64,000 nucleotides of DNA from Variovorax sp. PAMC 28711 (GCF_001577265.1 NZ_CP014517.1:921001-985000), one strand, 5' to 3'. Positions 18,680 through 28,245 are shown, counted from the stretch's first letter. Translations and numbers: made by a program. Notes: generated by a model from the letters alone, not told the origin.

Positions 18680-19620
18680 AGCAGTTCACCTTCGAGCGGG
18701 CCACGACGCCCGCCGGTGCTGCCGCTGCACTGGCCCACACGCCGGGCGCCAAGCTGATCGCAGGCGGCACCAACCTGCTGGACCTGATGAAGCTGCAGAT
18801 CGAAACGCCGACGCACCTCATCGATATCAACCGGCTGAACCTGAATCAGGTCGAAGACGTGCAAGGCGGCGGCTTGCGCATCGGCGCCCTCGTGCGCAAC
18901 ACCGACCTCGCTGCGCATCCGCGCGTGCGCAGCGACTACGCCGTGCTGAGCCGGGCCCTGATGTCGGGCGCCTCGGGCCAGCTGCGCAACAAGGCGACGA
19001 CCGCGGGCAACCTGCTGCAACGCACGCGCTGCCCCTACTTCTACGACACGACCAAACCCTGCAACAAGCGGCAGTCCGGCACGGGCTGCTCGGCGATCGG
19101 CGGCTTCGATCGCAACCTGGCGATCCTGGCGACCAGCGACCAGTGCATCGCCACGCATCCGAGCGACATGGCTGTGGCCATGCGCCTGCTCGACGCGTCG
19201 GTCGAAACGGTGCGCGCCGACGGCTCGCAGCGTGCGATCCCGATCGCCGATTTCCATCGGCCGCCCGGCACCACGCCGCAGGTCGAGAACGCGCTCGCGC
19301 GCGACGAAATGATCACTTCGGTCACGCTGCCCGCGCCGCTCGGCGGCAAGCACATCTACCGCAAGGTGCGCGACCGCGCCTCGTATGCCTTCGCGCTGAT
19401 TTCGGTGGCGGCCGTGGTCCAGCCCGACGGGCGCGGGCGCTTCGCCTACGGCGGCCTGGCCCCCAAGCCGTGGCGCGTGGAAGCGGCCGAATCGCAGACC
19501 GACGCGGCGGCCATTGCGCGCGTCACGCTGGCCGGTGCACGCACCAGTGAACACAACGCGTTCAAGCCGCTTTTGGTGGAACGCACGCTGGCTTCGGTGC
19601 TGGCGGAATCGAGAAGCTGA
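18676..19620 (+). CDS. paoB: Aldehyde oxidoreductase, FAD subunit (PaoB/YagS type)
   Basis: A 314-residue FAD-binding subunit of the CO-dehydrogenase/xanthine-dehydrogenase medium-chain family. [13 protein letters not shown] near residue 32 is the FAD pyrophosphate-binding motif. A central insert with several cysteines ([33 protein letters not shown]) matches the extra 4Fe-4S cluster of the PaoB subtype. It passes electrons from the 2Fe-2S subunit to the external acceptor. It lies between paoA (4-base overlap) and paoC (4-base gap). Confidence 0.93.
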   Translation: MKQFTFERATTPAGAAAALAHTPGAKLIAGGTNLLDLMKLQIETPTHLIDINRLNLNQVEDVQGGGLRIGALVRNTDLAAHPRVRSDYAVLSRALMSGASGQLRNKATTAGNLLQRTRCPYFYDTTKPCNKRQSGTGCSAIGGFDRNLAILATSDQCIATHPSDMAVAMRLLDASVETVRADGSQRAIPIADFHRPPGTTPQVENALARDEMITSVTLPAPLGGKHIYRKVRDRASYAFALISVAAVVQPDGRGRFAYGGLAPKPWRVEAAESQTDAAAIARVTLAGARTSEHNAFKPLLVERTLASVLAESRS

Positions 19621-19624
19621 CACC

Positions 19625-21817
19625 ATGAAGTTCGATCAACCCGCAACGCGCAATCCGGTCGACCGCATGAAGGTCGTCGGCAAGCCCTACGACCGCATCG
19701 ACGGCCCGTTGAAGACCAGCGGCAAGGCGCCCTATGCCTACGAGCGTTACGACGTGGTGCCGAACCAGGCCTACGGCGTCATCCTCGGCGCATCGATCGC
19801 CAAGGGACGCATTCGTCGCCTCGACACCAGCGCCGCCCGCGCCGCGCCCGGCGTGATCGCCGTGGTCACGCACGAGAACGCCGGCACGGTCAACAAGGCC
19901 AAGGCCATCACCGCCAAGCTGATGGCGGGGCCGAACATCGATCACTTCGACCAGGCGGTGGCCATCGTGGTGGCCGCGACATTCGAGCAGGCGCGCGCCG
20001 CTGCGCAACTCATCGCGGTCGACTACGACCGCGCAGAGGGTCGCTTCGATCTCGCGAAAGAAAAAGCCTCGGCGGTGAAGCCGAAGATGGACGGTCCGGC
20101 GGACACCGCCGTCGGCAGCTTCGACGACGCATTTGCCAAGGCCGCGGTCAAGCTCGACCAGACCTACACCACGCCCAACCAGAGCCATTCGGCGATGGAA
20201 CCTTTCGCGACCATCGCGTCGTGGGAGGGCGGCAAGCTCACCGTGTGGACCTCCAACCAGATGATCGCCTGGGCCAGGCGCGACCTGTCGGAAGTGCTGG
20301 GCGTCGAGCCCGCGAACATCCGCGTGGTGTCGAGCTATGTCGGCGGCGGCTTCGGCTCGAAGCTGTGGATTCGCAGCGATGCCGTCATGGCCGCACTGGC
20401 CTCGCGCGTGGCCGGTCGCCCGGTGAAAGTCGCACTCGCGCGGCCACAGATCGCCAACAACACGACCCATCGGCCGGCAACGATCCAGCGCATCCGGCTG
20501 GGCGCCGGCAGCGACGGCAAGCTGACTGCCATCTCGCACGAGACCTGGTCCGGCGACCTGCCGGGCGGTCAGCCCGAGACCGCCGCCATGCAGACGCGCC
20601 TGCTCTATGCCGGCGCGAACCGGATCACCTCCCACCGGCTCGCCACGCTCGACCTGCCCGAGGGCAACGCCATGCGCGCGCCCGGCGAGGCACCGGGCCT
20701 GATGGCGCTCGAAATCGCGATGGACGAACTGGCCGAGAGCCTGAAGATGGACCCGGTCGCACTGCGCATCGCCAACGACACGCAGGTCGATCCCGAGAAG
20801 CCGAGCCGCGCGTTCTCGCAGCGCGACTTCGTCGGCTGCCTGAGCATCGGTGCGCAGCGCTTCGGCTGGGACCAGCGGCGCGCCACGCCCGGCCAGGTGC
20901 GCGACGGGCGCTGGCTTGTCGGCATGGGCATGGCCAGCGCGTTCCGCGGCAACCTCACCATGAAATCGGGCGCGCGCGCGTCGATCGACGGCAAGGGCGT
21001 GGTCACCATTTCGACCGACATGACCGACATCGGCACGGGCAGCTACACCATCATTGCGCAGACCGCCGCGGAGTTGCTCGGCGTGCCGCTCGAACAGGTG
21101 GTCGTGCGGCTCGGCGATTCCGACTTTCCGGTGTCGGCCGGATCGGGTGGCCAATGGGGCGGCAACAGTTCGACGGCAGGCGTCTATGCCGCGTGCATGA
21201 AGCTGCGCGAAGCCATCGCACGCAAGGCCGGCCTGATGGCGGGCGATGCGCGTTTCGACGAAGGCAAGGTCATCTCGGGCAGCCGCAGCTTCACGCTCGC
21301 GGAAGTCGCAGGTCGACAGGGGATCACGGTGGAAGACAGCATCGAGTTCGGCGATCTCACGAAGACCTATGCGCAGGGCACCTTCGGCGCGCACTTCGCA
21401 GAAGTCGGCGTGGATTCGGCCACCGGCGAGGTGCGCGTGCGGCGCATGAGCGGCGCCTTCGCGGCGGGCCGCATCCTGAACCCGAAGACCGCGCGCAGCC
21501 AGGTGATCGGCGCGATGACGATGGGCCTCGGCGCCGCATTGATGGAAGAGTCGATCGTCGACACGCGCTTCGGCTATTTCGTGAACCACGACCTGGCCGA
21601 ATACCACGTGCCCGTGCATGCCGACGTGCCGAAGCAGGACGTTTTCTTCATGGACGAAGTGGACGACAAGTCGTCGCCCATGAAGGCCAAAGGCGTCGGC
21701 GAGCTCGGCCTGTGCGGCAGTGCGGCAGCGATCGCCAATGCGGTTTACAACGCCTGCGGCGTGCGGGTGCGGGACTATCCGCTGACGCTGGACAAGATCA
21801 TCCGGTCGTTGGCCTAG
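19625..21817 (+). CDS. paoC: Aldehyde oxidoreductase, molybdenum cofactor subunit (PaoC/YagR type)
   Basis: A 730-residue catalytic subunit that binds the molybdenum cofactor and oxidises aldehydes, usually aromatic ones, to carboxylic acids. Visible motifs are GGGFGSKLW (cofactor binding), NAMRAPGEAPG, SGGQWGGNSS and the C-terminal GVGELGLCGSAAA, whose Glu is the general base of the family. No signal peptide is seen; the subunit would travel with PaoA through Tat. The chaperone PaoD is not in this window. It is convergent with the adhesin gene, 21 bases apart. Confidence 0.94.
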   Translation: MKFDQPATRNPVDRMKVVGKPYDRIDGPLKTSGKAPYAYERYDVVPNQAYGVILGASIAKGRIRRLDTSAARAAPGVIAVVTHENAGTVNKAKAITAKLMAGPNIDHFDQAVAIVVAATFEQARAAAQLIAVDYDRAEGRFDLAKEKASAVKPKMDGPADTAVGSFDDAFAKAAVKLDQTYTTPNQSHSAMEPFATIASWEGGKLTVWTSNQMIAWARRDLSEVLGVEPANIRVVSSYVGGGFGSKLWIRSDAVMAALASRVAGRPVKVALARPQIANNTTHRPATIQRIRLGAGSDGKLTAISHETWSGDLPGGQPETAAMQTRLLYAGANRITSHRLATLDLPEGNAMRAPGEAPGLMALEIAMDELAESLKMDPVALRIANDTQVDPEKPSRAFSQRDFVGCLSIGAQRFGWDQRRATPGQVRDGRWLVGMGMASAFRGNLTMKSGARASIDGKGVVTISTDMTDIGTGSYTIIAQTAAELLGVPLEQVVVRLGDSDFPVSAGSGGQWGGNSSTAGVYAACMKLREAIARKAGLMAGDARFDEGKVISGSRSFTLAEVAGRQGITVEDSIEFGDLTKTYAQGTFGAHFAEVGVDSATGEVRVRRMSGAFAAGRILNPKTARSQVIGAMTMGLGAALMEESIVDTRFGYFVNHDLAEYHVPVHADVPKQDVFFMDEVDDKSSPMKAKGVGELGLCGSAAAIANAVYNACGVRVRDYPLTLDKIIRSLA

Positions 21818-21838
21818 CGCAATGCAGCGCTCGGCGTT

Positions 21839-24661
21839 CTATTCGAAGAATCCCGAGACGCCCACACGCGCCGCGACGCTGCCGGCGCCGGTCGCGGACA
21901 CACCGCCGCTCAGGCTCCAGCGACCACTGACGGTGGTGCGTCGCAGTGCAATGCCGACGGCACTTTCGCTTTCGTAGTAGCCCATCCCAGCGGAATAGCT
22001 CAGCTTGCCGGGCACCACGGGGGGGCTTTCCATGGCCATGGCTGCTGCCACGCCGGCATAGGCCTTTCTCGCCACGTTTTGCATGCCCTGCACCAGCTGG
22101 TTCGTGCGCAGGTCGGTGTATTGCCGCGCTGCCTGAACACTCGAATTCAACTGCTGCACGTTGACGGCGTCGGCAGGCGACACGCCAGGCGCCACATTGG
22201 AAATCACTGTGCCACCGGGCGCTTGGCCGTTGCCTAACGTGATCTGGTTGTAGTTGACGACGCCGTCTGCGCCGGTTGCGTAGTTCACGCCGCCGGCCTG
22301 CACCGCTTGCAGCTGGCGCAGATTCACGGCATCGGTCGCCTGCGTGCCACCCGCCACGTTCGTGATCTGCCGCTCTGCCCCGGGCGCACCGATCGACAGT
22401 GCGCCCTGCGTCGAGGCGACCGCCACGCCCGACAACGCCTCGATCTGGCCCGCCATGCCGGCCCTCGATGCCACCGCGCCGGCACCGAGGGCCACGGCGC
22501 CGGTGCTTGTTGCTTGCGCAGTCGTGCCGATCGCGATCGACGACGCACCGGCGGCCAGGGCCTGCGGCCCGATCGCCGTGCTGTCGTTGCCTGTCGCGGT
22601 CGCACCGCCGAGCGCGGAGGTGACCTGGACATATTTGCTGCCGTTGCCCGCCGGTGCGTTGCTGCTGACCGTCTGGCTCAGATTGATCACGGAGCTGCCC
22701 AACGCGCTCAGCGCATCGCCGACCGTGCTGTAGTTGCCCACCGTGGTGCCGCCGCCGGCCGTGATGGTCGAGAGTGTGTAGGTCGGCCCCACGACAGTGC
22801 CGTCGAAATTGATCATCGCGTTCCCGCCGAACACATTGACCACCGACGCAATGTTCTGGTTGGTGGCGAACAGCTGTGCGCCGTTCACCGCCTGGCTGCT
22901 GGTGGCCGACACAATGCCGCGCGAGAGATTCGCCATGCGCGTGCCGCCCGTGACGCCGCCGTCGGTGGACAGCGGCCCGCCCAGCGTGATCTGCGTGCGG
23001 GCGGCGCTGTCGTAGGAAACCGCATTCGCGATGCCGGCGCCCAAGGCGGTCAGCTGGCCCACGTTCACCGCATCGTTGGCGAGCACGCCCGGCGCGACGC
23101 CCCCGAGCACCCGATCGCCGGCCGTGCCGGTCAAACTCACCGACGTGCCGCCCGTCGATGCACCGACCGCGATGATGCCGGCGCCCGGTGCGCCGCCCGC
23201 CTGCTGAACCAGTCCAACGCTGCCGTTGTTGATGTTTGTGGTGAGCGCGTTGAGGTTGGTGGTGTTGGTGCCGACGTTCTGGTTGGTGGCGAAGAGCTGC
23301 GCGCCGTTCACGGCGTCGGTGCTCGTGGCCGCAAGCATGCCCTGAGAAAGGTTGGCGATCCGGGTGCCGTTGGTGAGGCCGCCGTCGGTCGATGTCGTGC
23401 CTTGCAAGGTCACGATCGCTTTGCCAGCGCCGTCGTACTGCACTGCGTTGGCGGCGGTCGCGCCGACGGCGTTCAGTTGGCCGAGGTTCACTGCATCAGT
23501 GGCCACCGTGCCAGCAGCGACGCCGCCGAGCACTCGATTGCCGCCCGTGCCGGCGATGCTCACCGACGTACCGGCTGTCGAAGCGCCGACGGCAATCACG
23601 CCTGCACCTGGCGAACCGCCCGCCTGCTGAACCAGCCCGACCGTGCCGTTGTTGATATTGGTGGTCAGCGCGTTGAGGTTGGTGGTGTTGGTGCCGACGT
23701 TCTGGTTGGTGGCGAAGAGCTGCGCTCCATTCACCGCATCCGCACTGGTCGCCGACAGCGCGCCTTGCGCCACGTTGCCGATCCGGGTGCCGTTGGTGGC
23801 ACCGCCATCGGTCGAGGTCGCGCCCTGCAGCGTCACGACGGTCTTGCCGGCGCCGTCGTACTGCACTGCGTTCGCCGCCGTCACGCCCACGGCGCTCACC
23901 ACCGATTTGAGCTGGCTCACGTTGACGGCATCGGTGTCCGCACCGCCCGCCGCGACGTGGGTGATTCTTCTCTCGTTGCCTGCCGAGCCGATCGACAACT
24001 CCCGATTGGCGTTCACGCCATTGCCAGCGACTGCGTAAGTGCCGCCGACGGGGACATAGGGCGCCGCGAGCACGCCCGTCGCCTGTGAACCCGCGCCCAG
24101 CGCCACGGCGCCGGCGGCGACCGCCACGTTGGCAACGGTGGCACCGCTGCCCAGCGCCAGCGCATTGGGCGCCAACGCGCCGGTGGTCGCGCCGTCGCCG
24201 ATCGCAATGGCGTTTTTTGCCCCGGCCAAGGCGGCTGCACCGCCCTTGGTGCCGAGCCCGGTGATGCCGTTGCCGCCGATGGAAACCCCTTGGTCCACGT
24301 TCAGGGAGTACCCGTCGGTCGAAAGCTTGCAATCGTCACTCGGCGACAGGAGCGCGCCGTCGTTGTCCAGAAGGCTCAGCGAAAGGGGTTGTCCGGTCGC
24401 CAAGCCGCTGTAGATCGTCCCAAGTCCCAGGATGCTCAACAGCGGCGAGCCGACGATCGGCCCGAGCACCGGATTGAGGTAGTTGAAGATGGAACTGCGC
24501 GGCAGGCTGATGCCGGTGCATGGATTCAGAAAGCCGGCGGCACTGGCACTCCCCGAGCCCAGCAGGCCGGCCGCGAGCATCGCGACAGACAGGATCGGGA
24601 GCGATCCGAACTTCGATCGGCCTGTGGTGAGGCGGGAACCAACTTGAAACACCAAAGACAT
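21839..24661 (-). CDS. YadA-like trimeric autotransporter adhesin
   Basis: A 940-residue surface protein. The signal peptide is about 42 residues (hydrophobic VAMLAAGLL, ending near SASAA). A head region with YadA-type left-handed repeats (AIAIGDGATTGALAPNALALGSGA) is followed by neck/stalk repeats containing DAVNGAQLFATNQN and ending, near residue 850, in a coiled stalk segment (QLNSSVQAARQYTDLRTNQ). The C-terminal 80 residues form the YadA beta-barrel anchor (YAGVAAAMAM, GMGYYESESAVGIA, final FFE). Internal repeats have a 423-base period. It stands alone with a long AT-rich upstream region. Its ligand is unknown. Confidence 0.92.
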   Translation of the reverse strand: MSLVFQVGSRLTTGRSKFGSLPILSVAMLAAGLLGSGSASAAGFLNPCTGISLPRSSIFNYLNPVLGPIVGSPLLSILGLGTIYSGLATGQPLSLSLLDNDGALLSPSDDCKLSTDGYSLNVDQGVSIGGNGITGLGTKGGAAALAGAKNAIAIGDGATTGALAPNALALGSGATVANVAVAAGAVALGAGSQATGVLAAPYVPVGGTYAVAGNGVNANRELSIGSAGNERRITHVAAGGADTDAVNVSQLKSVVSAVGVTAANAVQYDGAGKTVVTLQGATSTDGGATNGTRIGNVAQGALSATSADAVNGAQLFATNQNVGTNTTNLNALTTNINNGTVGLVQQAGGSPGAGVIAVGASTAGTSVSIAGTGGNRVLGGVAAGTVATDAVNLGQLNAVGATAANAVQYDGAGKAIVTLQGTTSTDGGLTNGTRIANLSQGMLAATSTDAVNGAQLFATNQNVGTNTTNLNALTTNINNGSVGLVQQAGGAPGAGIIAVGASTGGTSVSLTGTAGDRVLGGVAPGVLANDAVNVGQLTALGAGIANAVSYDSAARTQITLGGPLSTDGGVTGGTRMANLSRGIVSATSSQAVNGAQLFATNQNIASVVNVFGGNAMINFDGTVVGPTYTLSTITAGGGTTVGNYSTVGDALSALGSSVINLSQTVSSNAPAGNGSKYVQVTSALGGATATGNDSTAIGPQALAAGASSIAIGTTAQATSTGAVALGAGAVASRAGMAGQIEALSGVAVASTQGALSIGAPGAERQITNVAGGTQATDAVNLRQLQAVQAGGVNYATGADGVVNYNQITLGNGQAPGGTVISNVAPGVSPADAVNVQQLNSSVQAARQYTDLRTNQLVQGMQNVARKAYAGVAAAMAMESPPVVPGKLSYSAGMGYYESESAVGIALRRTTVSGRWSLSGGVSATGAGSVAARVGVSGFFE
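22850..23880 (-). repeat. Tandem 423-bp repeats inside the adhesin gene
   Basis: Near-identical DNA recurs with an exact spacing of 423 bases: the stretch coding for ATNQN begins (plus-strand sequence gttctggtt) at 22853, 23276 and 23699. Each unit is 141 codons and includes the neck motif DAVNGAQLF. The two upstream units (in protein order) are most alike; the third diverges after the neck. Such in-frame repeats can expand or contract by recombination and change stalk length. Confidence 0.8.
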
Positions 24662-24748
24662 GAACGACTCCTTCCCGCGTGGGGCAACGATGCATTTCGG
24701 AACCGTTCAGCAACGAATCCGAAACCATCGTAAATATTTGTCGTTCAT

Positions 24749-24780
24749 CGAAATATGAGTCTTTCGTACTCAAAATTTCG
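24749..24780. promoter_or_regulatory. AT-rich inverted repeat upstream of the adhesin gene
   Basis: CGAAATATGAGT (24749-24760) and ACTCAAAATTTCG (24768-24780) form an imperfect inverted repeat around CTTTCGT. It lies about 90-120 bases upstream of the adhesin start in the most AT-rich stretch of the region (about 24720-24800). It could be a regulator site or part of the adhesin promoter. The rest of the 257-base gap between the adhesin and selD shows no gene that I can support. Confidence 0.4.
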
Positions 24781-24918
24781 CATCTAACTGCCATTAGTCG
24801 TTTGGTTTTTCGATCAGCTCATGCCTGACTGCCCCGCTCGGTCGCGATGAATCCATTGGTTGACATAGCAAATACCCTACCCAGCCGATGGTCGATGCTC
24901 GAAAACCACAACGACGGC

Positions 24919-25992
24919 TCAGACCGCGACCTTGAGACCGGGCGGGCCTGCTTCGATTCGGCCGACGATGGCTGCATGCGCCATGCCTTCGGCCGTGAAC
25001 GCACCGAGCACCGCCTCTACAGCTTCTGGTGCACAGCTCACCAACAGGCCGCCCGACGTTTGCGGGTCGCTCAACAGACTCTGCGCGGTAAAAGGCAGCC
25101 CCACGGCCAATTCGACATCGGCCCCATAACCCTGCCAATTGCGCCCCGACGCGCCAGTGACGAAACCTTCTGCCGCCATGGCCTCCACGCCGTCGAGCAA
25201 AGGCACCTTCGACCATTCGATCACCGCCGTGAGCCCGGCGCCGCGCGCCAGTTCGAGCGTGTGGCCGGCCAGGCCGAAGCCGGTCACGTCGGTGAGTGCA
25301 TGCACGCCGTCCAGTTGCGCCAGCGCGATGCCCGGCGTGTTGAGCTTGGTGGTGGTGTCGATGAGTTGCCGATAGCCCACTTCGCTCAACTGCTCCTTCT
25401 TCAATGCAGCGGACAGCACACCGACCCCGAGCGGCTTGCCGAGGATGAGCACGTCGCCAACCTTCGCGCCGGCGTTCCGGCGCACGCGGTCGGGGTGCAC
25501 CAGGCCCATCACGACCAGGCCGTAGATCGGCTCGACCGAATCGATGGTGTGGCCGCCCGCGATGGGGATGCCGGCGGCGCGGCACACGTCTTGCCCGCCG
25601 CGCACGATCTCGCCGATGACTTCCACCGAAAGTTGCGCAATCGGCATCGCGACCAGCGCGAGCGCCATGATCGGCTTGCCGCCCATCGCGTAGACGTCGC
25701 TGATCGCGTTGGTGGCGGCAATGCGGCCGAAGTCGTAGGGGTCATCGACGATCGGCGTGAAAAAATCTGTGGTGGCAATGAGCGCCTGCGTGTCGTTCAG
25801 CCTGTAGACCGCAGCGTCGTCGGCGGTCTCGATGCCGACCATCAGTTCGGGCGGAATGACACCGCCGCTGCTGTTCTTCAGGATCTCCGACAGCACGCCA
25901 GGCGCGATCTTGCAGCCGCAGCCGCCACCATGCGAGAGCGATGTGAGGCGGGGGCCGTTCTGGGTGTTGGGTGGGGTCACGGGGGTGTTCAT
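24919..25992 (-). CDS. selD: Selenide, water dikinase (selenophosphate synthetase; SelD/SenC)
   Basis: A 357-residue enzyme that makes selenophosphate from selenide and ATP. The glycine-rich N-terminus HGGGCGCK carries the catalytic pair Cys25 and Lys28 (Cys17 and Lys20 in E. coli); the residue is Cys, not Sec. ATTDFFTPIVDD and GGHTIDS are family signatures of the ATP/metal site. It starts inside the senB stop (ATGA), so the two are translationally coupled, as for senC in selenoneine clusters. It is the only SelD in the window and would supply SelA, MnmH and SenB. Confidence 0.96.
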   Translation of the reverse strand: MNTPVTPPNTQNGPRLTSLSHGGGCGCKIAPGVLSEILKNSSGGVIPPELMVGIETADDAAVYRLNDTQALIATTDFFTPIVDDPYDFGRIAATNAISDVYAMGGKPIMALALVAMPIAQLSVEVIGEIVRGGQDVCRAAGIPIAGGHTIDSVEPIYGLVVMGLVHPDRVRRNAGAKVGDVLILGKPLGVGVLSAALKKEQLSEVGYRQLIDTTTKLNTPGIALAQLDGVHALTDVTGFGLAGHTLELARGAGLTAVIEWSKVPLLDGVEAMAAEGFVTGASGRNWQGYGADVELAVGLPFTAQSLLSDPQTSGGLLVSCAPEAVEAVLGAFTAEGMAHAAIVGRIEAGPPGLKVAV

Positions 25993-26963
25993 GGGTTGGT
26001 CTCCAGCATTTCGGCCATCAGGGCGAGCAGGGTTGCGCGCTCACGGGCAGGGTCGAACAAGGGGGCGCGCGCAGCGCACTGCGCAGCGAGGCCGAAAAGT
26101 ATCGTCGAGTCGTCGCGGCAACGCGCGATGAGGCGCGCGAGACCCTGGGCATCGCCCGGTTCAAAGTAGCCGTCGTAATCGGCGCCCAGCATGCCGACAT
26201 TTCCCGGGATGCGGCTGGCCAGCACCGGTGTGCCGCTGCAGATCGCCTCCATCACCACATGGGCGCCACCCTCCATGACGCTGGAATGCACCAGCACGTG
26301 GGACTCGCCGATCCGGCGGAGCACCTCCTCATGCGGCAGCGCGCCGAGCCAGCGGTACGACGGGCAGTCTTGCATAAGCGACCTGGCCTGGGCACCCAGC
26401 ACAGGGTCGAGCGCTGCGCCGATGTGGTCGAGCAGGATGTCGGCACGCGCCGCGAGCTGCCGGGCGGCATCGAAATAGGTTTGCGGCGCCTTCTCGGCGC
26501 GCAAGTGGCCGACCATGAGTGCGCAGAGGCCCCGCTGCGACTTCGGCCGGGCCGCGCGCGCAGGCGTCGACTGGAAGCACGCGATGGCTTTGTGGCGGTA
26601 GAGGGCCGGCACGTCGTCGATGGCCCGCTCGTGGAGCACGACCAGCCGGTCGGCCAGTTCAAGCGAACGTTCGGCGCTGGGGTCGCTGGCGATGTCGCGG
26701 TAGAGATCGGTGCCGGTCAGCACGACCGCGAGCGGACGATCGGGCGCCTTCCCGGCGGCGGCTTTCCAGCGCGCAATCGAATCGGCCGAACGCCGCGCGT
26801 GCAACGCGATCATCGCGTCGGCAGGGTCGCCGTTCCAGCGACCGACGAGGTCGATCCGATAATCCTCACCCAGCATCTGCGACCATCGGCTGGCCGTCTG
26901 CCAGTTGCCGTTGTTGGCATCTTCCAACGCCGGCGTCACGATGCATATCGAAGGGCGTCTCAT
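25989..26963 (-). CDS. senB: Selenosugar synthase SenB, glycosyltransferase family 4-like
   Basis: A 324-residue GT-B glycosyltransferase. In selenoneine biosynthesis SenB joins selenophosphate to a UDP-sugar to form a 1-selenosugar. Visible features are an N-terminal Rossmann start (ICIVTPALEDANNGNWQTA), LVVLTGTDLYRDI, LMVGHLRAEKAP at the start of the second domain and EGGAHVVMEAICSGTPVLAS, which has the EX7E pattern of GT4 enzymes. I fixed the start at 26963 (MRRPSICIVTPA); the longer frame overlaps senA. The pairing with selD on one side and an EgtB-like gene divergently on the other is what identifies it. Confidence 0.88.
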   Translation of the reverse strand: MRRPSICIVTPALEDANNGNWQTASRWSQMLGEDYRIDLVGRWNGDPADAMIALHARRSADSIARWKAAAGKAPDRPLAVVLTGTDLYRDIASDPSAERSLELADRLVVLHERAIDDVPALYRHKAIACFQSTPARAARPKSQRGLCALMVGHLRAEKAPQTYFDAARQLAARADILLDHIGAALDPVLGAQARSLMQDCPSYRWLGALPHEEVLRRIGESHVLVHSSVMEGGAHVVMEAICSGTPVLASRIPGNVGMLGADYDGYFEPGDAQGLARLIARCRDDSTILFGLAAQCAARAPLFDPARERATLLALMAEMLETNP

Positions 26964-27024
26964 GCACGAGCTTATATCCGGGTCCGCCGATCCCCGTGCG
27001 GGCAAGGCCACCCCTGGAGAGTCG
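26964..27024. promoter_or_regulatory. Short divergent control region between senB and senA
   Basis: Only 61 bases separate the two starts chosen here. TTATAT on the plus strand (about 26972-26977) could be a -10 element for senA and reads as ATATAA on the minus strand. A clear ribosome site, GGAGAG, lies just before the senA ATG at 27025. The promoters of the two genes must overlap or lie inside the opposite coding region. Confidence 0.4.
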
Positions 27025-28245
27025 ATGCGGCGTGCCGGACCGGCACAGATCGAGGCGGCGCTGACGGACGGTCGCGCCGAACTGTTCGGCCTGTTCGACG
27101 GATTCCAGCGCGCGCTCGGGCCCGATGGCCTGCGCATTGCGCAGGACGCCGCCGTGAACCTGCCGCTCTGGGAACTCGGCCACATCGGCTGGTTCGAGGA
27201 GTTCTGGGTGTCGCGCCATCCGGGGCGGACGGTGGGCGCGACGTGCGATCCGCTCCTGCCGCGAACGCCCTCGGTGCTGCCCCGGGCCGATGCGCTCTAC
27301 GACTCGTCGAATGTTGCGCACGCCAGCCGCTGGCAACTCGCGCTGCCCGACGCTGACGCGACGCGCGCCTATTTGACCGAAGTGCGGCAGGCCACGCTGG
27401 CGCTGCTGCACGCCGGGGGCACGACCGACGACGACCTCTACTTCTTCCGGCTGGTGCTGTTCCACGAGGCGATGCACCGCGAGGCCTGGCACTTCATGGC
27501 GCGGGGCCTGGGCATCGACCTGGGCCCGGCGATGCGCAGGCCCGCGCCACCAGCCACCGATGCACCCGCGGCAGCGGCGTGGCGGGTGCCCGGCGCACTG
27601 CGGCGCATCGGCTTCGACGGTCCGGGCTTCGCGTTCGACAACGAACTGGGCCCGCACGAAGTCGAGGTGCCTGCTTTCAGCATCGACCCGGCGCCGGTCA
27701 CATGGGCCGCCTTCCTTGCCTTTGCCGATGCCGGCGGCTACGACAACGAGGCGGTCTGGACGGCGGCCGGTCGCGAGTGGCTGCAGCGCACACGCGCCAC
27801 CCGGCCGATGCATCTGCGACGAGAAAACGGGAAGTGGGAGCAATCGGCGTTCGGTCGCTGGACACCCATCGATCCGTCAGCAGCGGCTGTGAACCTGACC
27901 GCGCACGAAGCGGACGCCTGGTGCCGGTGGGCGGGACGCCGGCTGCCGACGGAAATGGAATGGGAGACCGCAGCAGACCTCGCAGCGCATGCGCAAGCCC
28001 GTGGCGACTCGGTCTTCAGATGGGGCGAAGTCTGGGAGTGGACGTCGAGCCCCTTCGCGCCCTACCCCGGCTTTCAGGCGCATCCGTACCGCGACTACTC
28101 CCAGCCGTGGTTCGATGGCCGGCGCGTCCTGCGCGGCGGCTCGTTCGCGACCGCGCCCTACCTGAAGCATCCGTGCTATCGCAACTTCTTCACGGCAGAG
28201 CGCAACGACGTGTTCGCGGGATTCCGGTCCTGCGCCGCGCCATAG
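27025..28245 (+). CDS. senA: Selenoneine synthase SenA (EgtB-like)
   Basis: A 406-residue non-haem iron enzyme of the EgtB/SenA family. The N-terminal DinB-like domain carries the three-histidine iron site: His53 (ELGHIGWFEEFW), His147 and His151 (FHEAMHREA). The C-terminal half is a formylglycine-generating-enzyme/sulfatase-modifying-factor domain (LPTEMEWE, VWEWTSS, VLRGGSF, FRSC). SenA joins hercynine to a selenosugar by forming a C-Se bond; EgtB would use cysteine-type thiols. I call it SenA because of the divergent senB-selD pair. A start at 26962 is possible, but GGAGAG before 27025 favours this one. Confidence 0.88.
   Translation: MRRAGPAQIEAALTDGRAELFGLFDGFQRALGPDGLRIAQDAAVNLPLWELGHIGWFEEFWVSRHPGRTVGATCDPLLPRTPSVLPRADALYDSSNVAHASRWQLALPDADATRAYLTEVRQATLALLHAGGTTDDDLYFFRLVLFHEAMHREAWHFMARGLGIDLGPAMRRPAPPATDAPAAAAWRVPGALRRIGFDGPGFAFDNELGPHEVEVPAFSIDPAPVTWAAFLAFADAGGYDNEAVWTAAGREWLQRTRATRPMHLRRENGKWEQSAFGRWTPIDPSAAAVNLTAHEADAWCRWAGRRLPTEMEWETAADLAAHAQARGDSVFRWGEVWEWTSSPFAPYPGFQAHPYRDYSQPWFDGRRVLRGGSFATAPYLKHPCYRNFFTAERNDVFAGFRSCAAP

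Noticed and set aside
19562..21619. 685-residue minus-strand frame opposite paoC
   Set aside because: Antisense shadow of the molybdenum subunit gene; no family features.
22853..23720. Regular repeats considered as a CRISPR array
   Set aside because: The repeats are 423 bp, in frame and coding for neck motifs; there are no short repeats with unique spacers and no cas genes.
22307..24088. 593-residue plus-strand frame opposite the adhesin
   Set aside because: It follows the repeats of the adhesin in antisense; the minus-strand reading has a signal peptide, neck repeats and membrane anchor.
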